A stretch of DNA of 64,000 nt from JACTOJ01 sp032335695 (GCF_032335695.1 NZ_JACTOJ010000005.1:1-64000), one strand, 5' to 3'; counted from the first letter of the stretch, positions 9,226 to 18,064 are shown. Made by a program: numbers and translations. Notes: generated by a model from the letters alone, not told the origin.

Positions 9226-10461
9226 ATGGATTTTGAAAATTTGAAAAGAACCGATGATGAGATATTTACTTATCTTGAGCAGGAAACAAATAGACAGGAA
9301 CATAATATCGAATTAATTGCTTCAGAGAATTTTGCCAGCAAAGCTGTTATGGAAGCAATGGGATCACCTTTAACTAATAAATATGCAGAAGGATATCCAG
9401 CTAAAAGATATTACGGTGGCTGTGAATTTGTAGATAAAGTTGAAGACTTAGCAAGAGAAAGATTGAAGAATTTATTTGGAGCAGAACATGTTAATGTTCA
9501 GCCTCATTCTGGCTCTCAAGCAAATATGGCAGTATACCTTTCTGTATTAACTCCGGGAGATACAGTGATGGGAATGGATTTAAGTCATGGAGGACATCTT
9601 ACCCATGGCAGCCCAGTTAATTTCTCTGGAAGATTATTTAAATTTGTTTCCTATGGAGTAAATAAGGATAGTGAATATATAGACTACGATGAAATAAAAA
9701 AATTAGCACTTCAGCATAAACCAAAGATGATAGTGGCAGGAGCTAGTGCATATCCAAGAATAATTGATTTTCAAAAATTAAGAGGAATATGCGATGAAAT
9801 AGATGCATACCTGATGGTAGATATGGCACACATAGCTGGGCTTGTAGCAACAGGTGCTCATCCATCACCTGTTCCTTATGCGGATTTTGTTACTACTACA
9901 ACTCATAAAACCTTAAGAGGTCCAAGAGGTGGAGCTATATTATGCAAGGAGAAATATGCTAAAGCAGTAGATAAAAATATATTTCCTGGAATTCAAGGCG
10001 GACCGCTTATGCATGTTATAGCTGCAAAAGCAGTATGCTTTAAGGAGGCAGCTACTGCTGAATATAAAGACTATATAAATCAAGTTGTTAAAAATGCAAA
10101 AATTTTAAGTGAAGAACTTATTAAATATGGATTTAGGCTTATATCAGGTGGAACAGATAACCATCTTATGTTAGTTGACTTAACTAATAAAGGTATAACT
10201 GGTAAAGACGCAGAAAAATTATTGGATTCTATAGGTATAACTGTGAATAAAAATACCATACCTTTTGAGACTTTAAGTCCATTTATAACCAGCGGTATAA
10301 GAATAGGGACACCAGCTGCAACCACAAGAGGTTTTAAAGAGGAAGAAATGAAGAAAATAGCATATTTTATTAACTATGCAATAGAAAACAAGGAAAAAGA
10401 TTTGACTAGCCTCAGAGAAGAAGTAAGAAGTCTATGTAAGAAATTTCCTATATATAAATAA
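9226..10461 (+). CDS. glyA: Serine hydroxymethyltransferase
   Basis: A PLP enzyme that interconverts serine plus tetrahydrofolate with glycine plus 5,10-methylene-THF, the main one-carbon source for purines, thymidylate and methionine. The 411-residue length is normal. IELIASENFAS at the N-terminus, GSQANMAVY, HGGHLTHG and the PLP-lysine motif TTTTHKTLRGPRGG (near residue 225) are all present. AAAGGAGG lies 8 bases before the ATG. It has its own promoter; the following small gene and PHP phosphatase could be read through from it. Confidence 0.97.
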   Translation: MDFENLKRTDDEIFTYLEQETNRQEHNIELIASENFASKAVMEAMGSPLTNKYAEGYPAKRYYGGCEFVDKVEDLARERLKNLFGAEHVNVQPHSGSQANMAVYLSVLTPGDTVMGMDLSHGGHLTHGSPVNFSGRLFKFVSYGVNKDSEYIDYDEIKKLALQHKPKMIVAGASAYPRIIDFQKLRGICDEIDAYLMVDMAHIAGLVATGAHPSPVPYADFVTTTTHKTLRGPRGGAILCKEKYAKAVDKNIFPGIQGGPLMHVIAAKAVCFKEAATAEYKDYINQVVKNAKILSEELIKYGFRLISGGTDNHLMLVDLTNKGITGKDAEKLLDSIGITVNKNTIPFETLSPFITSGIRIGTPAATTRGFKEEEMKKIAYFINYAIENKEKDLTSLREEVRSLCKKFPIYK

Positions 10462-10473
10462 GAGGAAATATTT

Positions 10474-10539
10474 GTGGCAATGAAAAATAAATTTTATAAA
10501 GATGATGATTATCATCTTATATTTTGGAGAAATAGTTGA
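10474..10539 (+). CDS. Possible 21-codon leader ORF before the PHP phosphatase
   Basis: A GTG-initiated frame (10474) preceded by AGAGGA at 7-8 bases runs 21 codons and ends in TGA at 10537-10539. That TGA overlaps a TTG codon (10536-10538) in frame with the next gene, the usual TTGA coupling arrangement. The peptide has no resemblance I recognise and its single His does not make a His attenuator. It also covers an 8-bp hairpin (10499-10506 with 10511-10518). It may be only a chance frame. Confidence 0.35.
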   Translation: MAMKNKFYKDDDYHLIFWRNS

Positions 10540-11321
10540 TTGTTATGGAGAAAAAAATGATATTTGATACTCATGTTCATACTAAAATATCTACAGACTC
10601 AGATATGGAGATAGAAGAAGCAATTAAGGCTGCTGGAAATAGAAATGTAGGATTAATTATTACAGAGCATATGGATTTAAACCATCCAGATCCAGAAATG
10701 TTTAGATTTAATGTAGATGAATATTTTAATGCCTATGGAAATTATAGAGGTAAATCGTTATTGTTAGGCGTTGAAATTGGTATGACGGAAGAAATCCTCA
10801 AGAAAAATGAAGAACTTAATAATTATGATTTTGATTATCTAATAGGTTCAATACATTTCCTGGGAAATTATGACATATATTATAAAGAAGCATATGAAGG
10901 AAAAAGCAAGCATGATGTTTATACGGAATATCTTCAAACTATGTATAATAATATTAAATGCCATACATTTATAGATAGTCTAGGACATATTGATTATATT
11001 TCCAGGTATGCACCTTATGATGATAAAGAAATTTATTACCATGAGTATAGAGAAATAATTACTGCTATTTTTTCTACGCTTATTGAAAACAACATAGCCT
11101 TGGAAATAAATACAAGAAGACTTGGCAATAAATCAGCAGCTGAAAACATTGCTAAACTATATAAAGAATATCATAATCTTGGCGGTAAATATATCACCAT
11201 AGGGTCGGATGCACATAATGAAAAGGCTATAGCCTCAAATTTTAGTGTAGCCTTAGGTATTTGCGAAAATTGTAATTTGACACATGTATATTTTAAAAAT
11301 AGAAATATACAATATATATAA
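10536..11321 (+). CDS. PHP-domain histidinol-phosphatase family protein
   Basis: A metal-dependent phosphoesterase of the PHP superfamily, closest in length and motifs to the HisJ/HisK histidinol-phosphatase group, which removes phosphate from L-histidinol phosphate. HVHT near the start, ITEHMD, GSIHF, LGHIDY and GSDAHN give the expected metal-binding histidines and aspartates. There are two credible starts: TTG 10536 (GGAGA upstream, overlapping a short leader frame) and ATG 10557 (GGAG six bases upstream). No his genes are nearby, so a more general phosphatase role is possible. Confidence 0.8.
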   Translation: MIVMEKKMIFDTHVHTKISTDSDMEIEEAIKAAGNRNVGLIITEHMDLNHPDPEMFRFNVDEYFNAYGNYRGKSLLLGVEIGMTEEILKKNEELNNYDFDYLIGSIHFLGNYDIYYKEAYEGKSKHDVYTEYLQTMYNNIKCHTFIDSLGHIDYISRYAPYDDKEIYYHEYREIITAIFSTLIENNIALEINTRRLGNKSAAENIAKLYKEYHNLGGKYITIGSDAHNEKAIASNFSVALGICENCNLTHVYFKNRNIQYI

Positions 11322-11349
11322 TTAAAATTAATCTGCTAAAAATTAACTT

Positions 11350-11402
11350 TATAGATAGTCCGTTTAAATGTTCACTAAAACAAATAAATCGGACTATCTA
11401 TA
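11350..11402 (+). repeat. 13-bp inverted repeat between the PHP gene and fabT
   Basis: TATAGATAGTCCG (11350-11362) is perfectly complementary to CGGACTATCTATA (11390-11402) across a 27-base A/T-rich loop. No U-tract follows, so it is a weak terminator candidate for the PHP gene; it ends 36 bases before the -35 box of fabT and could also be a protein site. Confidence 0.6.
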
Positions 11403-11437
11403 GTATGTAAATAAAATTTGAACATAAACTTCCACAG

Positions 11438-11466
11438 TTGACAGTTTATATTTTTTATAATATACT
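11438..11466 (+). promoter_or_regulatory. Sigma-A promoter of the fab operon
   Basis: TTGACA (11438-11443) and TATACT (11461-11466) with a 17-base spacer. The last base of the -10 box is also the first base of the FabT-type operator, so the repressor would block open-complex formation. Confidence 0.85.
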
Positions 11467-11478
11467 TTGAATATCAAA
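11466..11478 (+). promoter_or_regulatory. FabT-type operator
   Basis: TTTGAATATCAAA is a perfect inverted repeat (TTTGA-N3-TCAAA). It matches the published FabT box of streptococci and enterococci (TTTGATTATCAAA core) and lies directly over the start region of the gene for the FabT-like MarR protein. This indicates autoregulation and acyl-ACP-dependent repression of the whole operon. Confidence 0.8.
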
Positions 11479-11522
11479 ATATTTGACAATAAAAACGTAT
11501 GAAGGAATGGGGTTCAAAAGGT

Positions 11523-11975
11523 ATGGATAAAACTTATAGTGTAGTTAATGAATTATTAGTGGACTTATTTAATGATATATTGCAAATAGAGCAATCTGCT
11601 CTAAAAAGTGGACCATTAAAAGATTTATCCGTAACCGAAATACATACAATAGAAGCTATAGGTATGTATGAACCTAGAACTATGTCAGAAGTAGCAGCTG
11701 ATTTAAAGATAACTGTGGGTACTCTTACAACAGCTGTGAATAAATTAATAAAAAAAGAGTATGTTCGAAGGAATCGAATTGAGGAAGACAGAAGGGTAGT
11801 ATTAATTCAATTAACTAAAAAAGGTAAGCTGGCATATAGAATTCATGAAAAATTCCATTCCGATATGATAAAGGAAACTATTCAGGGATTAGATACTGAG
11901 GAAGAAAAAGTTTTGGTGAGTTCCTTAGAGAAGCTTAATACTTTTTTCAGAGAAAAGTACAATTTAGATAAATAA
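11523..11975 (+). CDS. fabT: MarR-family fatty-acid synthesis repressor FabT
   Basis: A 150-residue winged-helix regulator with DLSVTEIHTIEAIG, a recognition-helix segment TVGTLTTAVNKL and a wing RRNRIEEDRRVVLIQL. In Lactobacillales FabT represses the fab operon when bound to long-chain acyl-ACP; the operon position and operator here support the same job. The upstream ATG at 11499 has no ribosome site and would leave a leader of only about 25 bases, so I start at ATG 11523 with GGGG about 10 bases before it. It is the first of twelve co-directional genes; fabH follows after 12 bases. Confidence 0.9.
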   Translation: MDKTYSVVNELLVDLFNDILQIEQSALKSGPLKDLSVTEIHTIEAIGMYEPRTMSEVAADLKITVGTLTTAVNKLIKKEYVRRNRIEEDRRVVLIQLTKKGKLAYRIHEKFHSDMIKETIQGLDTEEEKVLVSSLEKLNTFFREKYNLDK

Positions 11976-11987
11976 AGGAGCAGATAA

Positions 11988-12968
11988 ATGAAAGAAGCAA
12001 TAATATTGGGTACAGGTAGATATGTACCTGAGAGAATCGTCACTAATGATGATCTTTCAAAAATTGTGGATACTAGTGATGAATGGATTAGCAGCAGAAC
12101 TGGAATAAAGGAGAGAAGGGTATCCACCAAAGAAAGCAATGCTGAAATGGCATATTATGCTGCTCTACAGGCCTTAAAAGAAGCAGACATTAACAATGAA
12201 GATTTAGAGCTAATAATTGTAGCAACTATAACTCCAGATACATATACTCCTTCTACGGCTTGTATTGTTCAAAAATTGTTAGAAGCTCATAGGGCAGTAG
12301 CTTTTGATGTTAATGCAGCATGCTCCGGCTTTATATATTCATTAAGTATTGCTAAACAATTTATAAGTGCTGGAATATATAAAAATGCACTTATAATTGG
12401 CTCAGAACTTCTTTCTAAGATAGTAGACTGGAGTGATAGAAATACTTGTGTTCTATTTGGAGATGGAGCGGGTGCAGCAGTATTGGGCTCTAGTGAAAAA
12501 AAAGGCATATATGATGTGATATTAGGAGCAGATGGCAGCAAAGGTGATTCTCTTATCTGTGATGCTATTCCACTTTCAAACGCTTTTACTGATGAAGCTA
12601 AAGAAGTTAATAAAGGTAGCTTTGTCAAGATGGAAGGAAGAGAAGTGTTTAAATTCGCTACCAGTAAAATTATTGAAAGCATTCAGATACTTCTGGAAAA
12701 GTATTCTGTTTCTATAGAGGAAATAGCATACATAATACCGCATCAGGCAAATTATAGAATAATAGATTTTGCTGCCAAAAAATTAAATGTTGATATATCA
12801 AAGTTTTACATAGATTTAGATAAGTATGGTAATACATCCAGTGCCAGCATACCGATAGCTTTAGATGAGATGAATAAAAAATCCATGCTAAAGAAAAACG
12901 ATAAAATTATAATGGTGGGATTTGGCGGTGGATTAACATATGGAGCTACCCTTGTAGAATGGAGATAA
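11988..12968 (+). CDS. fabH: Beta-ketoacyl-ACP synthase III
   Basis: Condenses acetyl-CoA (or another short acyl-CoA) with malonyl-ACP to start each fatty-acid chain. The 326-residue protein has the catalytic triad of the family: Cys112 in NAACSGF, His in PHQANYRI and Asn in YGNTSSAS, plus the C-terminal GGGLTYGA. Second gene of the fab operon, behind AAAGGAG. Primer preference (acetyl versus branched) cannot be told from sequence. Confidence 0.96.
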   Translation: MKEAIILGTGRYVPERIVTNDDLSKIVDTSDEWISSRTGIKERRVSTKESNAEMAYYAALQALKEADINNEDLELIIVATITPDTYTPSTACIVQKLLEAHRAVAFDVNAACSGFIYSLSIAKQFISAGIYKNALIIGSELLSKIVDWSDRNTCVLFGDGAGAAVLGSSEKKGIYDVILGADGSKGDSLICDAIPLSNAFTDEAKEVNKGSFVKMEGREVFKFATSKIIESIQILLEKYSVSIEEIAYIIPHQANYRIIDFAAKKLNVDISKFYIDLDKYGNTSSASIPIALDEMNKKSMLKKNDKIIMVGFGGGLTYGATLVEWR

Positions 12969-12992
12969 ATAAAATTATTTAGGAGGACAAAA

Positions 12993-13211
12993 ATGATATT
13001 TGAAAAAGTAAAGGAAATAATAATAGACCAAATAGGAGTTGAAGAGGACGAAATTACATTAGATACTACTTTCGAGGATTTAGGAGTAGATTCTCTAGAT
13101 TTATTTCAGATAGTTATAGAAATCGAGGAAGCATTTAATATAAGAATAGAAAACACAGATTCAATTAAGAGCATAAAGGATGCTGTAAATTATATTGAAG
13201 CAAACAAATAA
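12993..13211 (+). CDS. acpP: Acyl carrier protein
   Basis: A 72-residue acidic four-helix protein that carries the growing acyl chain on a 4'-phosphopantetheine arm. The attachment serine is Ser34 in GVDSLDLF. Typical of fab-operon ACPs; slightly short at the N-terminus. AGGAGG precedes the ATG. It sits between fabH and fabK, as in streptococcal fab operons. Confidence 0.95.
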   Translation: MIFEKVKEIIIDQIGVEEDEITLDTTFEDLGVDSLDLFQIVIEIEEAFNIRIENTDSIKSIKDAVNYIEANK

Positions 13212-13218
13212 CAAAGTA

Positions 13219-13238
13219 GGTCAGATGAAAATCTGACT
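13219..13238 (+). other. Intra-operon hairpin between acpP and fabK
   Basis: GTCAGAT (13220-13226) pairs with ATCTGAC (13231-13237) across a GAAA loop, a stable tetraloop. It is followed by TTATTATAT, not a run of U. It is probably an mRNA processing or partial attenuation element that raises acpP above the downstream genes. Confidence 0.55.
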
Positions 13239-13256
13239 TATTATATAGGAGGAATT

Positions 13257-14198
13257 ATGTTTAATAGTAAAATTTGCGAAATGCTAGGAATAAAGTATCC
13301 AATATTTCAAGGAGGAATGGCATGGGTTGCTGAAAGCTCGCTGGCTTCATCAGTAAGCAATGCTGGAGGTCTTGGAATAATCGCTGCGGCAAATGCTCCT
13401 GCAGATTATGTTAGAGAGCAGATAAGGAAAGCTAAGGCTCTTACTGATAAACCTTTTGGAGTAAATATTATGCTTCTAAGTGACAATGCAGATGAAATAG
13501 CTAAAATGGTATGTGAAGAAGAAGTTAAAGTCGTAACTACTGGAGCGGGAAATCCCGGAAAATACATAGAAATGTGGAAAGAACATGGGATAAAGGTGAT
13601 TCCTGTGGTACCTTCAGTAGCTTTAGCTGTAAGAATGGAAAGAACAGGTGTTGATGCCGTAATAGCAGAGGGATGTGAATCTGGAGGACATATAGGCGAA
13701 CTAACAACTATGGCATTGGTTCCACAAGTTGTGAGCAGTGTTAACATACCAGTAATAGCCGCTGGAGGAATAGGTGATGGTCGAGGCATAGCAGCAGCGT
13801 TCATGCTTGGAGCTGAAGGTGCTCAAGTTGGAACAAGATTTTTAGTATCCAAGGAATGTGTGATTCACCAAAACTATAAGAACAGAGTTATAAGTGCTAA
13901 AGATATAGATACAGTGGTTACTGGAAGACCAACAGGTCATCCTATAAGAGTAATAAAAAATAAGTTAACTAGACAATTCCAGCTTTTAGAGAAAAATCAT
14001 GCAGAACTAAAAGAATATGAAGAATTAGGTAAAGGAGCCTTGTCAAGAGCTGTAGTAGATGGTGATGCAGATACTGGATCGATAATGGCAGGCCAAATAG
14101 CAGGAATAGTAAACAAAGAACAAACTTCATTAGAAATTATTGAAGAAATGTTTAACGAAGCTGATAAGAAAGTTCAAGAAATATATTTAAGGAGATAG
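13257..14198 (+). CDS. fabK: Enoyl-ACP reductase II, FMN-dependent
   Basis: Performs the last reduction of each elongation cycle (enoyl-ACP to acyl-ACP with NAD(P)H). This is the FMN TIM-barrel isozyme, not the SDR-type FabI. The 313-residue protein has the nitronate-monooxygenase-like motifs PIFQGGMAWV at the start, EGCESGGHIG in the middle, and IAAGGIGDGRGIAAAFMLGA for FMN phosphate binding. FabK enzymes resist triclosan. No fabI is seen in the window. Confidence 0.95.
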   Translation: MFNSKICEMLGIKYPIFQGGMAWVAESSLASSVSNAGGLGIIAAANAPADYVREQIRKAKALTDKPFGVNIMLLSDNADEIAKMVCEEEVKVVTTGAGNPGKYIEMWKEHGIKVIPVVPSVALAVRMERTGVDAVIAEGCESGGHIGELTTMALVPQVVSSVNIPVIAAGGIGDGRGIAAAFMLGAEGAQVGTRFLVSKECVIHQNYKNRVISAKDIDTVVTGRPTGHPIRVIKNKLTRQFQLLEKNHAELKEYEELGKGALSRAVVDGDADTGSIMAGQIAGIVNKEQTSLEIIEEMFNEADKKVQEIYLRR

Positions 14199-14200
14199 AA

Positions 14201-15133
14201 ATGTCTAAGATAGGTTTTATTTTTAGCGGCCAAGGTTCACAATATGTGGGGATGGGCAAGGAATTATATGATAATTTTATAGAATTTAAAGAAATATTTG
14301 ATAAGGCCAATGATTCATTGGGATATGATTTAAAAGGAATATGTTTTCATGGGCCTAAAGAAATTTTAGACATTACTGAAAATACACAGCCGGCTGTGCT
14401 TACTATGAGCTGTGCAATATTAAATATATTAACTGCTAAGGGCATTATACCTGATGCTACGGCGGGCTTTAGTTTGGGAGAGTATTCAGCGCTTGTTTGC
14501 AGCAAAGCCTTAAGCTTTGAAAAAGCAGTAAAGCTTGTAGGAAAAAGAGGAAAGTTTATGCAAGAGGCTGTACCTGTGGGAATTGGTGCTATGGCAGCGG
14601 TACTTGGGTTAGATAGAGAAAAAGTATTACAATGCTGCAGTGAAGCATCCTCAGAAGGAGTAGTGGAAGCTGTTAATTTTAATTGCCCTGGTCAAATTGT
14701 TCTTGCAGGAGAGATAAAAGCAATAGATAAGGCTATGGAACTGGCTATAGCTAAGGGTGGAAAATCGGTAAAATTAAATGTGAGTGCACCTTTTCATAGT
14801 TCACTTTTAAAACCAGCAGCTGATAAACTAGGAATAGAACTAGGAAATATAGAATTTAATGATATAGAAATACCTGTACTTACCAATGTAAACGCAGATT
14901 ATATAAATAACAAAAATGAAATAAAAAGTTTACTTATAAAGCAAGCTATGAGTCCAGTTTATTGGGAGGATATAATTAATAGAATGATTAATGATGGAAT
15001 AGACACCTTCCTTGAAATAGGACCTGGTAAAACTCTAAGCGGTTTTGTAAAAAGAATTAATAGAAAACTAGATATAATGAATGTTGAAAATATTGAATCA
15101 TTAAATCAAGTATTGGCAAAAATAAGTAAATAG
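14201..15133 (+). CDS. fabD: Malonyl-CoA:ACP transacylase
   Basis: Transfers malonyl from CoA to ACP. The 310-residue protein has FSGQGSQYVGMG at the N-terminus, nucleophile Ser91 in GFSLGEYSAL, and the catalytic His in APFHSSLL. Starts two bases after the fabK stop, with AAGGAG inside the fabK end. Confidence 0.96.
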   Translation: MSKIGFIFSGQGSQYVGMGKELYDNFIEFKEIFDKANDSLGYDLKGICFHGPKEILDITENTQPAVLTMSCAILNILTAKGIIPDATAGFSLGEYSALVCSKALSFEKAVKLVGKRGKFMQEAVPVGIGAMAAVLGLDREKVLQCCSEASSEGVVEAVNFNCPGQIVLAGEIKAIDKAMELAIAKGGKSVKLNVSAPFHSSLLKPAADKLGIELGNIEFNDIEIPVLTNVNADYINNKNEIKSLLIKQAMSPVYWEDIINRMINDGIDTFLEIGPGKTLSGFVKRINRKLDIMNVENIESLNQVLAKISK

Positions 15134-15147
15134 TTAGTGGAGGAATT

Positions 15148-15888
15148 ATGTTAAAGGATAAGTGTGCTGTTGTAACAGGGGCTGGAAAAGGAATAGGAAG
15201 AGCCATAGCTTTGGACTTAGCAGAAAAAGGTTGTAATATAGTTATAAACTATAGAAGCAGCGAAGCTGAGGCATTAGCATTAGCTTCAGAAATTGAAAAA
15301 TTTAATGTGAAAGCAATATCTGTTAAAGCTGATGTTAGTAAATTTAATGAAGCTGAAATTCTTATTAAGAAAGCTATAGATGAATTTGGGAAAATTGACA
15401 TTTTGGTTAATAATGCAGGCATCACTAAGGATAATTTAATTCTAAGGATGAAAGAAGAAGACTTTGATTCAGTTATTAATGTTAATTTAAAGGGATGCTT
15501 TAATTGCATAAAGCATGTTACACCTTTTATGCTTAAGAAAAAGTCTGGTAGAATAATAAATATATCTTCAATAGTCGGCATAGTAGGAAATGCAGGTCAA
15601 GCAAATTATTGTGCTTCTAAGGCTGGTATAATAGGGCTTACAAAGTCTGTATCAAAAGAACTTGGGTCACGAGGAATAACAGTAAATGCTATTGCTCCTG
15701 GATTCATAGAAACTGAAATGACAGAGGCTTTGCCTGAAAAAGCAAAGGAAAAGATGCTTGAAAATATTTCTCTAAGAAGATTTGGAACAGCTTTAGATGT
15801 GGCTAAACTTGTAGCATTTTTGTCATCTGATGAGGCTTCCTATATAACTGGTCAGGTTATAGGCGTAGACGGAGGAATGGGAATATAA
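15148..15888 (+). CDS. fabG: 3-oxoacyl-ACP reductase
   Basis: An NADPH-dependent short-chain dehydrogenase that reduces beta-ketoacyl-ACP. The 246-residue protein has the Rossmann motif TGAGKGIGRA, NNAG, the catalytic Ser-Tyr-Lys set (SSIVG, then YCASKAG) and the C-terminal GQVIGVDGGMGI that is typical of FabG. Behind TGGAGG in the fab operon. Confidence 0.96.
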   Translation: MLKDKCAVVTGAGKGIGRAIALDLAEKGCNIVINYRSSEAEALALASEIEKFNVKAISVKADVSKFNEAEILIKKAIDEFGKIDILVNNAGITKDNLILRMKEEDFDSVINVNLKGCFNCIKHVTPFMLKKKSGRIINISSIVGIVGNAGQANYCASKAGIIGLTKSVSKELGSRGITVNAIAPGFIETEMTEALPEKAKEKMLENISLRRFGTALDVAKLVAFLSSDEASYITGQVIGVDGGMGI

Positions 15889-15906
15889 TATAAGGAAGGT
15901 GATAGT

Positions 15907-17139
15907 GTGAAAAATAGAGTTGTTGTAACAGGAATTGGATCAATTACACCTATAGGAAATGATGCGAAAAGTTTTTGGGAAAACTGTAAAAATGGTGTTA
16001 ATGGCGTAGATTTAATCAAATCTTTTGATACCACTGATTTTAAAGTAAAATTGGCAGCAGAAGTAAAAGAATTTGAGCCAGAGAAATACATGGAAAGAAA
16101 AGAAGCTAAGCGAATGGATAAGTATTGCCAATTTGCTATAGCCGCTGCAGGTGAAGCTGTAAAAGACAGTGGACTGGATTTAGATAGCATAGATAAAACT
16201 AGATTAGGAGTTATTGTAGGTTCAGGAGTTGGAGGAATAAGGACTATAGAACAGGAACATCAAAAACTCTTGGAAAGAGGACCTTCAAGAGTTTCTCCAA
16301 TGTTTGTACCAATGATAATAACTAATATGGCAGCAGGGAATATAGCCATAAAATATGGTGCCAAAGCAATCTGCAGCAATATAGTTACAGCTTGCGCTAC
16401 AGCTACAAATTCTATAGGTGAAGCATATAAAGTAATAAAATACGGTGACGCAGACATAATGATAGCTGGAGGAGCAGAAGCTTCCATAACACCATTAGCT
16501 ATTGCAGGATTTACATCTCTTACAGCTTTAAGTACTAAAAATGATATAAAAAGAGCATCTATACCTTTTGATAAGGAAAGAGATGGATTTGTTATGGGAG
16601 AAGGATCAGGAATTCTTATATTGGAAAGTCTAGAGCATGCATTAGCTAGAGGAGCGCACATATATTGTGAAGTTGCCGGCTATGGATCTACTTGCGATGC
16701 TTATCACATGACATCACCTGATCCAGAAGGAGATGGGGCTGCTAGATCCATGGAAATGGCTATAAAAGATGCAAATTTGAGTACCAGCGATATATCATAT
16801 ATAAATGCTCATGGTACCAGCACTCCATATAATGATAAGTTTGAAACTATAGCTATTAAAAAATTATTTAAGGAAAAAGCTTATGAAATTCCAATAAGCT
16901 CAACAAAGTCTATGACAGGACACATATTAGGAGCTTCTGGAGCTGTAGAAGCTATAGCTTGTGTAAAATCTATTGAAGAAAATTTCGTACCACCAACTAT
17001 AGGTTATGAAGTTAAAGACGAGGATTGCGATTTAGATTACGTTCCAAATGTTGGAAGAAAATTGCAGGTTAAATATGCTTTATCGAATTCTTTTGGATTT
17101 GGAGGGCATAATGCTACTTTGATATTTGGAAAATATTAA
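15907..17139 (+). CDS. fabF: Beta-ketoacyl-ACP synthase II
   Basis: The elongation condensing enzyme. The 410-residue protein carries Cys163 in TACATATNSIG and the two catalytic His in NAHGTSTPYND and KSMTGHILGASG; GFGGHNA is at the C-terminus. It starts with GTG behind AAGGAAGGTG. It is the only elongation KAS in the operon, so it probably handles all chain lengths and supports cis-vaccenate formation. Confidence 0.96.
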   Translation: MKNRVVVTGIGSITPIGNDAKSFWENCKNGVNGVDLIKSFDTTDFKVKLAAEVKEFEPEKYMERKEAKRMDKYCQFAIAAAGEAVKDSGLDLDSIDKTRLGVIVGSGVGGIRTIEQEHQKLLERGPSRVSPMFVPMIITNMAAGNIAIKYGAKAICSNIVTACATATNSIGEAYKVIKYGDADIMIAGGAEASITPLAIAGFTSLTALSTKNDIKRASIPFDKERDGFVMGEGSGILILESLEHALARGAHIYCEVAGYGSTCDAYHMTSPDPEGDGAARSMEMAIKDANLSTSDISYINAHGTSTPYNDKFETIAIKKLFKEKAYEIPISSTKSMTGHILGASGAVEAIACVKSIEENFVPPTIGYEVKDEDCDLDYVPNVGRKLQVKYALSNSFGFGGHNATLIFGKY

Positions 17140-17158
17140 GTATCAGGAGATGTAAGAT

Positions 17159-17629
17159 ATGGACTTAAAGATTATAGAAGAATTAATAAAAATGATGGAA
17201 GGATCAAAGCTTTCATCATTAGAAATAGAAGTAAATAATATGAAAATAAAGATGGGAAAAGACTACAACACATCATCCATAGAAAAAGATATAGTAGTAC
17301 CATCTTTAAATATTGCAGATGTAAAAGCAAGTAGAGAATACAGTGCTCTAGAAGAGCTAGAAAAAATTGATATTCAAGATGATTTGGAAAATACTTTTGT
17401 AATAAAATCTCCTATGGTAGGAACCTTTTATTCTTCATCATCTCCTGATGGTGAACCTTTTATAAAGTCAGGAGATTTAATACATAAGGGTGATACAGTA
17501 TGCATTATAGAAGCCATGAAGCTAATGAACGAAATAGACAGTGAAGCAGACGGAACTGTGATAGAGGTTCTTGTTAAAGATGGAGAAATGGTTGAATATG
17601 GTACTGAATTATTTAGAGTGAGAAAGTAG
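17159..17629 (+). CDS. accB: Biotin carboxyl carrier protein of acetyl-CoA carboxylase
   Basis: Carries biotin between the carboxylase and transferase halves of acetyl-CoA carboxylase. The 156-residue protein has an N-terminal assembly region, a variable linker (about 40-80) and a biotinyl domain with SPMVGTFYSSSSPDGEPF and the biotin lysine in IEAMKLMNE near residue 122. In operon between fabF and fabZ. Confidence 0.96.
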   Translation: MDLKIIEELIKMMEGSKLSSLEIEVNNMKIKMGKDYNTSSIEKDIVVPSLNIADVKASREYSALEELEKIDIQDDLENTFVIKSPMVGTFYSSSSPDGEPFIKSGDLIHKGDTVCIIEAMKLMNEIDSEADGTVIEVLVKDGEMVEYGTELFRVRK

Positions 17630-17638
17630 GGGACTAAT

Positions 17639-18064
17639 ATGGATATAAGAGAAATACAAAGTATAATACCGCATAGATATCCTTTTTTGCTTTTAGATAA
17701 AGTTACTAGCCTTGAGCCAGGTAAGAAGGCTCAAGGAATTAAGAATGTTACAATGAATGAATACTTTTTTCAAGGACATTTTCCAGAAGAACCAGTTATG
17801 CCTGGAGTTCTTATAGTAGAAGCAATGGCACAGCTAGGTGCAGTAGCCATACTTAGCTTAGAAGAAAATAAGGGAAAGATAGCATATTTCGGAGGCATGG
17901 ATAAAGTCAGATTCAGAAACAAGGTTTTGCCTGGAGACGTTCTTAATCTTGAAATAGAAATGATAAGAGTAAAGGGATCAATCGGTATAGGAAAAGGTAT
18001 TGCTACAGTAAATGGCAAGAAGGTATGTGAAGCTGAGATGACTTTTGCAATAGGACAAAAATAA
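17639..18064 (+). CDS. fabZ: 3-hydroxyacyl-ACP dehydratase FabZ
   Basis: Removes water from 3-hydroxyacyl-ACP. The 141-residue hot-dog protein has PHRYPFLLLD and the catalytic His in GHFPEEPVMPGVLIVEAMAQ; the catalytic Glu is in that same segment. No FabA or FabM is encoded nearby, so unsaturated fatty acids must come from a bifunctional FabZ/FabF path or elsewhere. Position between accB and accC is the classical Gram-positive order. Confidence 0.96.
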   Translation: MDIREIQSIIPHRYPFLLLDKVTSLEPGKKAQGIKNVTMNEYFFQGHFPEEPVMPGVLIVEAMAQLGAVAILSLEENKGKIAYFGGMDKVRFRNKVLPGDVLNLEIEMIRVKGSIGIGKGIATVNGKKVCEAEMTFAIGQK

